Assembly (NCBI RefSeq): GCF_001531445.1
Contig: NZ_LQYA01000245.1
Span: 90,293 to 126,400 of the forward strand
Direction: 5' to 3'
DNA length: 36,108 nt
DNA from: Sporosarcina koreensis
GTDB taxonomy: Bacteria > Bacillota > Bacilli > Bacillales_A > Planococcaceae
Shown here: positions 1 to 7,996 of the stretch, piece after piece
How the letters are laid out: the number at the start of each line of letters is the position of its first letter
How positions within the stretch are numbered: the first letter of the stretch is position 1
The notes under the pieces: model-generated
What the model was told of the DNA's origin: nothing
The model's input: only the letters and a program-made list of their open reading frames with translations
Databases searched by the model: none
Translations under genes and position numbers: made by a program

Positions 1-784
1 TTTTTGGAATCGCCATGAATTCTGGATGATGCACGATATAGCTGAGAGCATCAAAACCGATATGACCATGTCCAATATTCTCATGACGATCTTTCATCGC
101 CCCACGTTCGTTTTTACTGTCATTGACATGGATGACTGATATCCTGTCCTTCCCGACGATCTTATCGAATTCATCCAACACGCCATCGAAGTCATTGACG
201 ATATCATAGCCCGCATCGTGGACGTGACAAGTGTCGAAACAGACGGACAGGCGCTCATTGTTCTGGACGCCGTCTATGATTTTTGCAATTTCATCGAAGT
301 TCCTGCCACATTCACTGCCCTTTCCTGCCATCGTTTCAAGTGCAATGCGGACAGTCGAATCTTCAGCCAAGACCTCATTCAAACCTTCAATGATTTTAGC
401 GATGCCTTGATCCGCACCGGCGCCTACGTGAGCCCCTGGATGCAAGACGATCTGATCTGCCCCAAGTGCCGCCGTTCTTTGGATCTCCGACTGTAAAAAA
501 TCGACACCCAATCGGAACGTCTCAGGCTTCGTCGTATTCCCGATATTGATAATGTATGGTGCATGTACGACTATATTGGTTAAGCCATTCTCTTTCATAT
601 GCAATAGGCCCTCTTCAATATTCAGTTCCTCAATCGGCTTTCTACGCGTGTTCTGCGGAGCACCCGTATAAATCATGAAAGTCGTTGCGCCGTACCCTAA
701 CGCCTCTTCACTTGAACCTAGCAGCATCTTTTTGCCGCTCATCGAGACATGCGAACCAAGTAGCAATGGTTGATCATTTGTCAT
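1..784 (-). CDS. nfo: Endonuclease IV (AP endonuclease), C-terminus cut by window edge
   Basis: Class II apurinic/apyrimidinic endonuclease of base-excision repair, which nicks DNA 5' of abasic sites using three zinc ions. The reading frame runs leftward from ATG at 784 and is open to base 1, giving about 261 residues; the family is usually near 300, so roughly 35-40 C-terminal residues lie outside. Metal-ligand motifs are visible in family order: VHAPY (His about 74), LHPGAHVG (His about 115), ALETMAGKG (Glu about 150), [11 protein letters not shown] (Asp/His about 184/187) and [10 protein letters not shown] followed by [10 protein letters not shown]. The last family ligand (Glu near the C-terminus) is off-window. 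The start overlaps the 3' end of cshB by 11 bases, so the pair is probably translationally coupled; an AAAGGAG lies 14 bases upstream inside cshB. Confidence 0.95.
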   Translation of the reverse strand, partial: MTNDQPLLLGSHVSMSGKKMLLGSSEEALGYGATTFMIYTGAPQNTRRKPIEELNIEEGLLHMKENGLTNIVVHAPYIINIGNTTKPETFRLGVDFLQSEIQRTAALGADQIVLHPGAHVGAGADQGIAKIIEGLNEVLAEDSTVRIALETMAGKGSECGRNFDEIAKIIDGVQNNERLSVCFDTCHVHDAGYDIVNDFDGVLDEFDKIVGKDRISVIHVNDSKNERGAMKDRHENIGHGHIGFDALSYIVHHPEFMAIPK

Positions 785-2075
785 TTTTTCGTTTCAATCT
801 CCTTTCCCTTTTCTTGAATTTTTCTATATCCTTGGCCATTTTCTTTTTATATCCAGGCTTGACCTTTGACGGTTTACGTACATATGAAGCTGCTTTACGA
901 TCAAGTTCATCCACCTCTTTGACGCGCTTCTTCCTAGCATGACGCTCCTTGACTTCAACCCACTCGCCTTTTTTCACATCTTCATGAATGAATGGAATGC
1001 CCATCTTTTCAATTTGTACAATTTTGTCATCCTCTGAAGGTTCATACATCGTAATGGCGATCCCTTCAAGGCCTGCACGGGCGGTTCTCCCCACCCGGTG
1101 GATGAAGAACTCCAAGTCGTCCGGTAATTCGTAGTTGACGACATGACTTACTCCAGGTATATCAATTCCGCGTGCGGCAAGATCCGTCGCAACGATATAT
1201 TGATACTCGAGATCCCTGATCTGCTTCATCATCCGGGTACGTTCACGTGGTGAAAGATCTCCGTGGATCCGGCCCGCTTTAATGCCATGCTCGCCCAGGT
1301 AACCAGCGACTTCATCCGCATTTTGCTTCGTGTTCGTAAAGACGATCGCCAAATATGGATTAATTGCATTCAAAACTTGCAATAATTTTTTCTTGCGATC
1401 CATGCTGCGGACGGGAACAAGTGAATATTTCATGCCTTCCGTCAATGGCTTTTTATTGCCGATTTGCACATGGACTGGACTATCCATGTATTTGGCCAAG
1501 AAAGGCTTGAGTTTTTCCGGAATCGTTGCTGAAAAGACGTACATTTCCAAGTTTGTCGGCATTTTGGATGCGAATTTATCGATATCCTCTATGAACCCCA
1601 TGTCAAAAGCCAAATCAGCTTCGTCGATAACCAAAATGGAAGCAGTATGGATTGCTAAAGCTCCCTCTTCAGAAAGATCACGGATCCTTCCAGGTGTTCC
1701 GACAATGATGTGGGGATTCGATTTCAGCTTGTCGATGGAGCGTTGCTTATCCGTTCCCCCAATTAATAATGAACTTCGGATTGCTGTATTTTCGGTCATT
1801 TTATTCAATTCATCATATAGCTGCAAGGCGAGTTCTCTCGTTGGTGCGGTTATAACCGCTTGCAACTCTTCCTTCCCTTCATCCAGACGCTCAAGAATTG
1901 GAATAAGGAAGCTGTGCGACTTGCCTGTTCCTGTATGTGCTTGTCCGATTGCATTGGATCCTTTAAGGATTAATGGGATCATTTCTTTCTGTATTGGTGT
2001 TGGCTGTTCAAACCCTAGTCGGGCGATTGCCTCCCTAAGGAAAGGTTTGAATTGATAATCAGTGAATTTAGACAT
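774..2075 (-). CDS. cshB: DEAD-box RNA helicase CshB
   Basis: ATP-dependent RNA helicase acting in RNA remodelling, cold adaptation and ribosome biogenesis. It has 433 residues, close to B. subtilis CshB. Motifs run in order: Q-motif GFEQPTPIQ (about 21-29), Walker A AHTGTGKS (about 46-53), PTREL, TPGR, VIDEAD, FSAT, ARGIDIP and [11 protein letters not shown] lysine/arginine-rich tail follows from about residue 370 and is typical of RNA-binding extensions. The ATG at 2075 has AGGAGG 7 bases upstream. The gene is first in a two-gene operon with nfo and is transcribed away from yqfQ. The family call is secure; the CshB subtype rests on length plus the neighbours nfo, yqfQ and ispH. Confidence 0.95.
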   Translation of the reverse strand: MSKFTDYQFKPFLREAIARLGFEQPTPIQKEMIPLILKGSNAIGQAHTGTGKSHSFLIPILERLDEGKEELQAVITAPTRELALQLYDELNKMTENTAIRSSLLIGGTDKQRSIDKLKSNPHIIVGTPGRIRDLSEEGALAIHTASILVIDEADLAFDMGFIEDIDKFASKMPTNLEMYVFSATIPEKLKPFLAKYMDSPVHVQIGNKKPLTEGMKYSLVPVRSMDRKKKLLQVLNAINPYLAIVFTNTKQNADEVAGYLGEHGIKAGRIHGDLSPRERTRMMKQIRDLEYQYIVATDLAARGIDIPGVSHVVNYELPDDLEFFIHRVGRTARAGLEGIAITMYEPSEDDKIVQIEKMGIPFIHEDVKKGEWVEVKERHARKKRVKEVDELDRKAASYVRKPSKVKPGYKKKMAKDIEKFKKRERRLKRKNDK

Positions 2076-2099
2076 TCATATGCCTCCTAACGTATTCCT

Positions 2100-2128
2100 A
2101 TTGTAGCATGATTCCGTTCCGCAGTATG
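2100..2128 (-). promoter_or_regulatory. Probable extended -10 promoter for cshB-nfo
   Basis: On the minus strand TGC-TACAAT (extended -10; hexamer at 2100-2105) lies 24 bases before the cshB start and its AGGAGG. No good -35 hexamer is seen 16-18 bases further up, which is tolerable for an extended -10 promoter. Confidence 0.5.
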
Positions 2129-2187
2129 TTATTTTCGCATACTATAGATTGTGAAAGTTCACAATGACCAAATGAAAGGGGTTATCC

Positions 2188-2619
2188 ATGAGGTACGAAT
2201 CCTTCTATCCATTCGCGCGCACGCAAAACTCGCCGTTTGCAATGAGGCAGCCATTCCGCGGCCCACAGCAGCAGCCAAACTTTTCCCAAGCGCCGAGACA
2301 GCCTTTTCAGGGGTCTCCGATGGGAAATCAGTTCGGTCCTTCCATGCCGGGACAATTCCAAAATACATCCAAAATGGAAATGTACATGCAAACAGCTAAC
2401 CGGTTTTTAAATACCGCCCAACAATATGCACCGCTCGTCCAGCAAATTGCACCGATGTTCCAAAACCTGCCCGCGATGTGGAGATTATATAAAGGCTTCC
2501 AGTCTCTTCCTTCCGCGGGAGGAGCGGCAAGCAACGCTGCTGGAGCAGCATCCGCTGCCGCAGCAAGTGCCCAAGCCGGTGTCTCCAATCCTCGGATTTT
2601 TCAGCCGCCCAAATTATAA
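2188..2619 (+). CDS. yqfQ: YqfQ/VrrA-like low-complexity protein
   Basis: Protein of 143 residues and unknown function. Residues 1-60 are rich in Gln, Pro, Phe and Met with short repeats of the type R/QPFxG. Residues 63-105 form a more conserved helix-prone block (YMQTANRFLNTAQQYAPLVQ, then MWRLYKGFQSLP). An Ala/Ser-rich tail follows. This composition and the position between cshB and ispH match Bacillus YqfQ, related to B. anthracis VrrA, though this copy is much shorter than B. subtilis YqfQ. GAAAGGGG precedes the ATG by 6 bases. The ispH promoter begins two bases after its stop codon. No signal peptide or catalytic motif is visible. Confidence 0.75.
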   Translation: MRYESFYPFARTQNSPFAMRQPFRGPQQQPNFSQAPRQPFQGSPMGNQFGPSMPGQFQNTSKMEMYMQTANRFLNTAQQYAPLVQQIAPMFQNLPAMWRLYKGFQSLPSAGGAASNAAGAASAAAASAQAGVSNPRIFQPPKL

Positions 2620-2621
2620 TT

Positions 2622-2650
2622 TTGAAACGAGCGTCTGACTCCGCTATAAT
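2622..2650 (+). promoter_or_regulatory. Sigma-A promoter for ispH
   Basis: TTGAAA at 2622-2627, a 17-base spacer and a perfect TATAAT at 2645-2650, followed by AGAGGAG and the ispH ATG. It starts two bases after the yqfQ stop. Confidence 0.85.
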
Positions 2651-2683
2651 GGATACAGATCCCTTTAGAGGAGTGTGGAGTGA

Positions 2684-3664
2684 ATGAAAGTTCAAAAGAT
2701 TTCCCCGCGCGGCTATTGTTACGGGGTTGTCGATGCAATGGTCATAGCAAGAAATGCAGCGCTCGACAAAACATTGCCGAGACCTATATATATATTAGGC
2801 ATGATTGTTCATAATAAACATGTCACGGATGCTTTTGAGGAAGACGGCATCATCACATTGGATGGGGAAAACCGGTTGGAGATCCTGGAGAAGGTGGAAA
2901 CCGGCACTGTGATTTTTACAGCCCACGGTGTATCACCTGAAGTAAGGGAATTGGCCCGCCGGAAAGGCCTTGTCTCCATCGATGCGACTTGCCCGGATGT
3001 AACTGTCACTCACGACCTGATTGAAGAAAAAACTGCCGAAGGCTATGATATCATCTATATCGGGAAAAAGTATCATCCCGAGCCTGAAGGGGCGATCGGT
3101 GTAGCGCCGCATGCGGTTCATTTGATTGAGACGCTTGATGACGTTGATGGTCTTAATCTCGATAATGAAAAGCTTCTTGTTACGAATCAGACAACGATGA
3201 GCCAGTGGGACGTTGCACACATTATGGATGCACTGAAAGAGAAATTCCCTCATATTGAAGTGCACAAGGAAATTTGTCTTGCTACTCAAGTGAGACAGGA
3301 AGCAGTCGCGGAACAAGCAGGAGAAGCAGATTTATTGATTGTCGTGGGAGACCCGAAAAGCAATAACTCGAACCGCCTTACACAAGTATCGGTTGAAATC
3401 GCGAATACGCCTTCCTACAGGATTTCGGATGTTTCTGAGATCAATATCGATTGGCTGAAAGGCGTCGAGACGGTCGCTGTCACTGCTGGCGCATCAACGC
3501 CGACATTGATTGTCCGCGAAGTGATCGGTTTCTTGGAAAGCTTCGATCCGGAAGATCCTGCTACACATATACCGGAACGCAAATTCAAACTGGAACGGAT
3601 TTTGCCGAAAATCAAGAATCCGGAACCTGTTAAACGCATTGAACCTTATGCAATATCAGAATAA
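2684..3664 (+). CDS. ispH: 4-hydroxy-3-methylbut-2-enyl diphosphate reductase
   Basis: Last enzyme of the MEP isoprenoid pathway, reducing HMBPP to IPP and DMAPP with a [4Fe-4S] cluster. The protein has 326 residues. The three cluster cysteines are visible: Cys12 in RGYCYGV, Cys103 in DATCPDV and Cys198 in KEICLAT. The substrate-contacting histidines are in IVHN (43), AHGV (81) and KYHPE (131). The SNNSNRL stretch and the TAGAST segment are family hallmarks. The gene has its own strong promoter and converges on yqfO across a shared hairpin terminator. Confidence 0.97.
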   Translation: MKVQKISPRGYCYGVVDAMVIARNAALDKTLPRPIYILGMIVHNKHVTDAFEEDGIITLDGENRLEILEKVETGTVIFTAHGVSPEVRELARRKGLVSIDATCPDVTVTHDLIEEKTAEGYDIIYIGKKYHPEPEGAIGVAPHAVHLIETLDDVDGLNLDNEKLLVTNQTTMSQWDVAHIMDALKEKFPHIEVHKEICLATQVRQEAVAEQAGEADLLIVVGDPKSNNSNRLTQVSVEIANTPSYRISDVSEINIDWLKGVETVAVTAGASTPTLIVREVIGFLESFDPEDPATHIPERKFKLERILPKIKNPEPVKRIEPYAISE

Positions 3665-3667
3665 GTG

Positions 3668-3716
3668 AAAGGGCTGTTCCACCGTCGGTCACCGACACGG
3701 AACAGCCCTTTTTTCT
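3668..3716 (+). terminator. Strong, probably bidirectional terminator between ispH and yqfO
   Basis: AAGGGCTGTTCC at 3669-3680 pairs with GGAACAGCCCTT at 3699-3710. A second small stem (GTCGG/CCGAC) sits inside, and a T-run follows. It ends ispH on the plus strand and can serve yqfO (stop at 3721) in reverse, since A-residues precede the stem. Confidence 0.9.
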
Positions 3717-3720
3717 TTTA

Positions 3721-4839
3721 TTATACAAAACGGAACGGCTCGGTATCAATTTGGGATTCGATAAATGAAACATCATACCCTTTTTTCAAGCATGCCTGTT
3801 CCATATACCTGGCCACCCCTTCGATCATCACTTTTTCTACATGATGACCCGGATCTACAATGGCAAGGTCCATCAGTTCCGCGTCTTGGGCACTGTGGAA
3901 GTCCATATCTCCCGTGACGAATACATCTGCCCCTTTTCTTTTTGCAGCTCGTATATACTTACTGCCGCTGCCTCCGAGCACTGCAACCTTACGGACCGAC
4001 TTTGATGCGTCGCCGACAATCCTAACAGCCGGGACGTCTAGAACTTTTTTGACAAATTGGGCAAACTCTTTAAGTTCCATTGCTTCAGGCAATTTTCCGA
4101 CCCTGCCGAGACCGAACTCCTCCGTCCTTTGGTCAAGAATAAAAAAATCGTATGCAGGCTCTTCATATGGATGTGCCGCCAACATTGCCTTCAGAACTTT
4201 TGACCGAAGCGGGCCAGGCAGCACAACTTCAATGCGCTCTTCTGTAACCTCTTCCAATTTCCCGACTTCTCCTATAAACGGATCGGCACCTGCGGATGGT
4301 GTGAAGCGTCCGGTTCCTGTGGATGTGAAGCTGCATCCCGCATAATCCCCGATAGCCCCTGCGCCTGAGCGGGCTAATACTCTCCGTAACTCGTCAGCCT
4401 GTTCGACCGGACAAAAGACCGCCAATTTATAAAGAGGATCAGAAATTGTCGGTTCCATCACTTCAATGTCCGCCAGACCCAGCCGGGAGGCAAGCAGATC
4501 ATTTACCCCGCCAGGAGCGACATCCAGATTGGTGTGTGCCGCATAGACGGAGATGTCATGTTTGATGCATTTTTCAATGAGCCTTCCTTGCGGCGTATCC
4601 GTCCAAATATGTTTCAAAGGGCTGAAAATGGGAGGATGATGCGCAATGATTAAATTGGCTCCTTTTTCAATCGCTTCATCTACCACTGCTTCGTTAACAT
4701 CCAATGTGATGAGGACCTTTTCGACTGGGCGATTCAACTGACCGATATGCAATCCGATTGGATCCCAATTTTCTGCGAATCTTTTTGGCGACCACTGTTC
4801 AAAAAGCGTTAGTATTTCGTGCCCATTCACTCTTTTCAA
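3721..4839 (-). CDS. yqfO: Nif3-like dinuclear metal-centre hexameric protein YqfO
   Basis: Member of the NIF3/DUF34 family; the molecular role is still unsettled. It has 372 residues, matching B. subtilis YqfO. Metal-binding motifs are present at both ends: IIAHHPPIF (about residues 64-72), then near the C-terminus GDMDFHSAQDAE and DPGHHVEKVMIEG. The middle third (about 130-235) is the PII/CutA-like insert typical of the long Bacillus form and contains the HPYEEPAYDF signature. The start is TTG at 4839, overlapping the trmK stop by four bases (TTGA), with GGAGGAG upstream inside trmK. Translational coupling to trmK is therefore likely. Confidence 0.93.
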   Translation of the reverse strand: MKRVNGHEILTLFEQWSPKRFAENWDPIGLHIGQLNRPVEKVLITLDVNEAVVDEAIEKGANLIIAHHPPIFSPLKHIWTDTPQGRLIEKCIKHDISVYAAHTNLDVAPGGVNDLLASRLGLADIEVMEPTISDPLYKLAVFCPVEQADELRRVLARSGAGAIGDYAGCSFTSTGTGRFTPSAGADPFIGEVGKLEEVTEERIEVVLPGPLRSKVLKAMLAAHPYEEPAYDFFILDQRTEEFGLGRVGKLPEAMELKEFAQFVKKVLDVPAVRIVGDASKSVRKVAVLGGSGSKYIRAAKRKGADVFVTGDMDFHSAQDAELMDLAIVDPGHHVEKVMIEGVARYMEQACLKKGYDVSFIESQIDTEPFRFV

Positions 4840-5534
4840 TGCGTCAAAACTCCTCCGATCAACTCAATTTTTTTTCGTAGTTGTTCCTTTTTTTCATTGA
4901 TTTCATTCGTGTCCCCTGCATTTTCCAATGAAGACAGGACACGTTTCCATTCATCTGACTCTCGTTTCCATTTTTCGATGAAGACTTCTGATTTTTGTTT
5001 GAACAGAAATGGGCCAACCATTATTTCCAACTCATTGTAATCCGCTTGTCCTTTTTCTAGGACGATGATTTCATAGATTTTATGATCTTCCTTCAAAATC
5101 TGTTCGTCGATAATTTTCCAGTCATTTTGAAGAGCCCACTCTCGAATTGAGGAAGCATGAATATTCGGTTGCGTGATGATCCGTTTGACGTTTTGAAGCT
5201 TTTCTCTCCCATCGTTTAAAATGGATGCAATCAACGGTCCCCCCATTCCCGCGATGCTAATTGTATCAACTCCATCATCGTCATGAATGGCATCCAGTCC
5301 ATTCGCAAGGCGGACTATGATTTCTTCGGCAAGACCTTTCTTTCGGACATTTTTCACTGCCGATTCAAATGGTCCCTTTACCACTTCCCCCGCAATCGCT
5401 TTCGTAATTCTTCCCGCCTTCACTAAATGACAAGGTAAATAAGCATGATCGCTTCCAATATCAGCGAGAGTGGCGCCTTGCTCTACAAACGCTGCTACCG
5501 ATGCGAGCCGTGTGGATAATTTCTCAGTTTTCAA
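4836..5534 (-). CDS. trmK: tRNA (adenine(22)-N1)-methyltransferase TrmK
   Basis: SAM-dependent enzyme making m1A22 in tRNA. It has 232 residues, near the B. subtilis length. A Rossmann SAM site is visible: LADIGSDHAYLPCHL (about residues 19-34), ISIAGMGGPLI (about 92-102) and ITQPNIHASSIREW (about 118-131). The C-terminal quarter is a charged helical region, as in the family's coiled-coil domain. The start is TTG at 5534; the usual ATG is absent and an AAAGGCGGGG element lies upstream. First gene of the trmK-yqfO pair. Confidence 0.93.
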   Translation of the reverse strand: MKTEKLSTRLASVAAFVEQGATLADIGSDHAYLPCHLVKAGRITKAIAGEVVKGPFESAVKNVRKKGLAEEIIVRLANGLDAIHDDDGVDTISIAGMGGPLIASILNDGREKLQNVKRIITQPNIHASSIREWALQNDWKIIDEQILKEDHKIYEIIVLEKGQADYNELEIMVGPFLFKQKSEVFIEKWKRESDEWKRVLSSLENAGDTNEINEKKEQLRKKIELIGGVLTH

Positions 5535-5560
5535 TAAATCCCCGCCTTTCAGTTACTCTT

Positions 5561-5590
5561 ATTGTAAGGGAATTTCACTATCTTTGCCAG
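5561..5590 (-). promoter_or_regulatory. Possible promoter for trmK-yqfO
   Basis: TACAAT on the minus strand (5561-5566) lies 26 bases before the TTG start of trmK. The best upstream hexamer, TGGCAA at 17-base spacing, is a poor -35. It sits just after the cccA terminator, so trmK needs a promoter here. Confidence 0.4.
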
Positions 5591-5593
5591 AAT

Positions 5594-5637
5594 TGAAAAA
5601 GCCATCGGATGCGTATAGTTAACGCCCCGATGGCTTC
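5594..5637 (-). terminator. Terminator after cccA
   Basis: Minus strand: AGCCATCGG at 5627-5635 pairs with CCGATGGCT at 5600-5608 and is followed by a T-run. It lies six bases beyond the cccA stop. Confidence 0.85.
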
Positions 5638-5642
5638 CGCTC

Positions 5643-6026
5643 TTATTTAAGTGATAGGATATACTCTGACAGTTGGTCGATTTGCTCATCGGAGATTTGG
5701 CTACCGAATGGAGGCATTCCGCCACTTGTACCGTTTTTAATGATGTCATGAACTTCATCTTGAGATAATGAAAGACCAACAAGCGATGGTGCCATTCCAC
5801 CACCAGCCAGATCACCACCATGACAGCCGATACATTTTCCTTGAGCAAAGCCCTCAGGATCAAAGTCCTCTGATGCCGCTCCATCAGTTGTTTCTTCAGT
5901 TTTACCTTCCTCATCCGCTCCAGCGATTTCTTTCTTTTGCTCGATTCCGTACAAGGACATGAAGAAAATAAGTCCTAATCCTAGCGCAAAAATAAGGATA
6001 TAAGGCACTACAGGATTGTTTTTCAT
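5643..6026 (-). CDS. cccA: Membrane-anchored cytochrome c550
   Basis: Small class I c-type cytochrome of the respiratory chain, tethered to the outer face of the membrane. It has 127 residues: an uncleaved N-terminal membrane segment (about 8-26), an acidic linker (33-57), then one heme domain with CIGCH at 65-69 and the probable axial Met105 in GGMPPF. Architecture and length match B. subtilis CccA. The frame extends upstream to a GTG at 6044, but GAAGGAGG lies directly after that codon, so ATG at 6026 is chosen. Monocistronic: it has its own promoter region and a terminator. Confidence 0.93.
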   Translation of the reverse strand: MKNNPVVPYILIFALGLGLIFFMSLYGIEQKKEIAGADEEGKTEETTDGAASEDFDPEGFAQGKCIGCHGGDLAGGGMAPSLVGLSLSQDEVHDIIKNGTSGGMPPFGSQISDEQIDQLSEYILSLK

Positions 6027-6065
6027 CGAATTACCCTCCTTCACCAGGAATTATTCTGTAAAAGT

Positions 6066-6095
6066 ATACAGTGCACAACTAATATTGTACTGTAT
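6066..6095. promoter_or_regulatory. Inverted repeat over the cccA promoter
   Basis: ATACAGT at 6066-6072 and ACTGTAT at 6089-6095 form an interrupted inverted repeat. Its right arm overlaps a minus-strand TACAAT (-10 candidate, 6084-6089) upstream of cccA. The -35 is weak (TTTCAG at 17 bases). It could be an operator or a transcript hairpin; no known regulator site was recognised. Confidence 0.4.
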
Positions 6096-6198
6096 CCGCA
6101 AGAAAACTGAAAGACTTATCCATATACATTTCAGACTTTGTGACAATTTGGACAAACTTTCCTATGGCATCCAGCTTCGAGTGCCCTACGCTTTTGAT

Positions 6199-7338
6199 TT
6201 AACAGCCAATTTGTCTTGCGATGACCATCCGTTGCACTTCCGACGTCCCCTCGCCGATTTCGAGCAACTTCGCATCCCTCATATAGCGTTCGACTTCATA
6301 TTCTTTCATATAACCATAGCCTCCATGAATTTGAATCGCCTGATCGGCAATCTCCATGGCAACCTCGGAAGCATACAGCTTGCACATGGCGGCTTCTTTC
6401 GTGAACGGGCGTCCTTGATCTTTCAGCCATGCCGCCTTGTATACCATATTTCTGGCCAATTCGATTTTCATCGCCATATCGGCGAGCTTGAACTGTGTAA
6501 TCTGAAATTCTGAAAGCGCCTTGCCGAACTGCTTCCGCTCTTTCGAATACTTCAATGCTCGATCAAAAGCGGCTTGGGCAATCCCTACCGCCATTGCTCC
6601 AATGCCAATCCTACCACCATCCAACGTGACGAGAAACTGCTTAAAACCATCACCACGCTTGCCAAGCAGGTTTTCTTTTGGAACTCTGACATTGTCTAGC
6701 ACCAATTCAGTTGTATTGGAGGCATGTAAGCCCATCTTTTCATAGTTGTCGATAATTGTGAACCCTTCTGCATTTGTCGGAACTATAATGGCACTGATCT
6801 CTTTCTTGCCATTTTCGACTCCTGTGATAGCTGTAAGCGCCAAATGTTTTGCATGGCTAGCATTTGTTATATATACTTTCGATCCATTAATAACAAAATC
6901 TTCGCCTTCTTCTTTCGCTGTCGTCTGCGTCCCCCCGGCATCAGACCCTGCATTCGGTTCAGTGAGCCCAAATGCGCCGAATGATTCCCCCGTGCATATT
7001 GGTGTCAAGTATTTCCGTTTCTGCTCTTCGGTTCCGAATAGATTCAGCGGTGCACCACCTAAGGAAATATGCGCTGAGTATGTAATACCTGTTGAAGCAC
7101 ATCCGCGGCTCAGCTCCTCAGTAACGATTGCAAAGCTTGTCGTATCGGCACCTGCGCCTCCGTACTCTTCCGAAAATGGCAGCCCCATCATCCCCATTTC
7201 GGAAAGCTGCTTGAATATCTCGATCGGAAACCTCTTTGTCCGGTCCCTCTCAATTGCTCCCGGGGCAACGACCTCGTCGGAAAATTCCCTCATCATCTTC
7301 TTAATCATTTGCTGTTCGTCCGTCAAGTCAAAATTCAT
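6199..7338 (-). CDS. acdA: Acyl-CoA dehydrogenase (short/medium-chain type)
   Basis: FAD-dependent enzyme for the first step of fatty-acid beta-oxidation or branched-chain acyl-CoA breakdown, passing electrons to ETF. It has 379 residues. Visible are GLPFSEEYGGAGAD (about 51-64), the substrate/FAD signature FGLTEPNAGSDAGG (about 125-138), IHGGYGYMKEYEVERYMRDAK, and the family's usual catalytic glutamate in EIGEGTSE near residue 365. The first ATG (7347) directly abuts AAGGGGG, so ATG at 7338, nine bases downstream, is preferred; this gives the length of B. subtilis AcdA. Best fit is AcdA/MmgC-like; exact substrate chain length cannot be read. It has its own promoter and a cre operator and is a single gene placed between rpoD and cccA. 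Confidence 0.93.
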   Translation of the reverse strand: MNFDLTDEQQMIKKMMREFSDEVVAPGAIERDRTKRFPIEIFKQLSEMGMMGLPFSEEYGGAGADTTSFAIVTEELSRGCASTGITYSAHISLGGAPLNLFGTEEQKRKYLTPICTGESFGAFGLTEPNAGSDAGGTQTTAKEEGEDFVINGSKVYITNASHAKHLALTAITGVENGKKEISAIIVPTNAEGFTIIDNYEKMGLHASNTTELVLDNVRVPKENLLGKRGDGFKQFLVTLDGGRIGIGAMAVGIAQAAFDRALKYSKERKQFGKALSEFQITQFKLADMAMKIELARNMVYKAAWLKDQGRPFTKEAAMCKLYASEVAMEIADQAIQIHGGYGYMKEYEVERYMRDAKLLEIGEGTSEVQRMVIARQIGC

Positions 7339-7356
7339 TATCTTCATCCCCCTTGT

Positions 7357-7370
7357 TGTGAACGCTTACA
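7357..7370 (-). promoter_or_regulatory. cre site (CcpA operator) at the acdA promoter
   Basis: Minus strand TGTAAGCGTTCACA matches the cre consensus WGWAANCGNTNWCW at every position. It overlaps the expected transcription start just downstream of the -10, a position where bound CcpA represses. Confidence 0.85.
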
Positions 7371-7375
7371 ATTTG

Positions 7376-7403
7376 ATTATACCGAAATGATCGGCATTTT
7401 CAA
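7376..7403 (-). promoter_or_regulatory. Sigma-A promoter for acdA
   Basis: Minus strand TTGAAA (7398-7403), a 16-base spacer and TATAAT (7376-7381), 37 bases before the chosen ATG. Confidence 0.8.
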
Positions 7404-7466
7404 AATCATTCTTGTAAAAGGATGCTAGATAACGTGAAACTTCCATTAGCGGGCGTTCTTTAGCCC

Positions 7467-7484
7467 TCATATGGTATCATATGA
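7467..7484. repeat. Perfect short palindrome downstream of the 139-residue membrane protein gene
   Basis: TCATATG-GTAT-CATATGA. It lies 20-38 bases beyond the stop of the gene at 7505 and has no T-run. A second small GGGC/GCCC hairpin lies next to it (7451-7466). It may act as a 3' RNA structure or protein site; function not recognised. Confidence 0.5.
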
Positions 7485-7504
7485 TTCCTAAATAATTTTT
7501 CCAG

Positions 7505-7924
7505 TCAATTAGAGATTACGGATTGCATTATAAAGACAACTATTAAAACTAACCCCGCAGCTCCTGAAATTGTAAAATATAGTTGTTTTAATAGTCTTCC
7601 AGCCAGCAGCCACAATAAACAGTTCACAATTAGAAGTCCGACTAACAGCATCGTCTGTCCTTCGAAAAAGATTGTCCATAATTTCAGAGATATACCGAGC
7701 ACCGCGAATGCAAAGAGTATGTAGAGCGATTGAATGAAGACCGCGCGTGTTTTTACCTTCTTTTCCTTTTTTGACAGGACAGCATCCGTTGCGCTGATTT
7801 CCTGTTCATGATCCCCTTGCGTATATAGTGTTAGCAGAAAATCGCAGTAATGCTCGGGCAGCAATTTATTTTGTTTCCAATAATTAATTTCTGCCATAAT
7901 AATTTTTTTTCGCTGAGCATTCAT
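7505..7924 (-). CDS. Uncharacterised small membrane protein
   Basis: Protein of 139 residues, not recognised by name. Residues 1-58 are soluble and charged, with the block INYWKQNKLLPEHYCDFLLTLY (about 13-34). Three hydrophobic helices follow at about 61-88, 92-113 and 115-138. ATG at 7924 has AGGGGAG 7 bases upstream. It sits between the rpoD terminator and acdA; it is probably transcribed alone or by readthrough from rpoD. The tripartite hydrophobic C-terminus suggests a membrane-embedded protein with a cytoplasmic N-terminal domain, but nothing shows its function. Confidence 0.75.
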   Translation of the reverse strand: MNAQRKKIIMAEINYWKQNKLLPEHYCDFLLTLYTQGDHEQEISATDAVLSKKEKKVKTRAVFIQSLYILFAFAVLGISLKLWTIFFEGQTMLLVGLLIVNCLLWLLAGRLLKQLYFTISGAAGLVLIVVFIMQSVISN

Positions 7925-7958
7925 CCTGTTTCTCCCCTAGTCATTATTCTGTATAAAC

Positions 7959-7991
7959 TGAAAAGGCATCGGCATAATGTATGCCGATGCG
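7959..7991 (-). terminator. Terminator after rpoD
   Basis: GCATCGGCAT at 7966-7975 and ATGCCGATGC at 7981-7990 form a perfect 10-bp stem with a five-base loop. On the minus strand it is followed by CCTTTTC, six bases beyond the rpoD stop. Confidence 0.85.
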
Positions 7992-7996
7992 GGTAA

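Noticed and set aside
1330..2055. 241-codon plus-strand frame opposite cshB
   Set aside because: Shadow of a strongly supported helicase gene.
2138..2146. CATACTATA resembling a sigma-E/K -10 upstream of yqfQ
   Set aside because: No matching -35 at the right distance; too weak to call a sporulation promoter for yqfQ.
6746..7390. 214-codon plus-strand frame opposite acdA
   Set aside because: Antisense shadow; it would also run through the acdA promoter and cre site.
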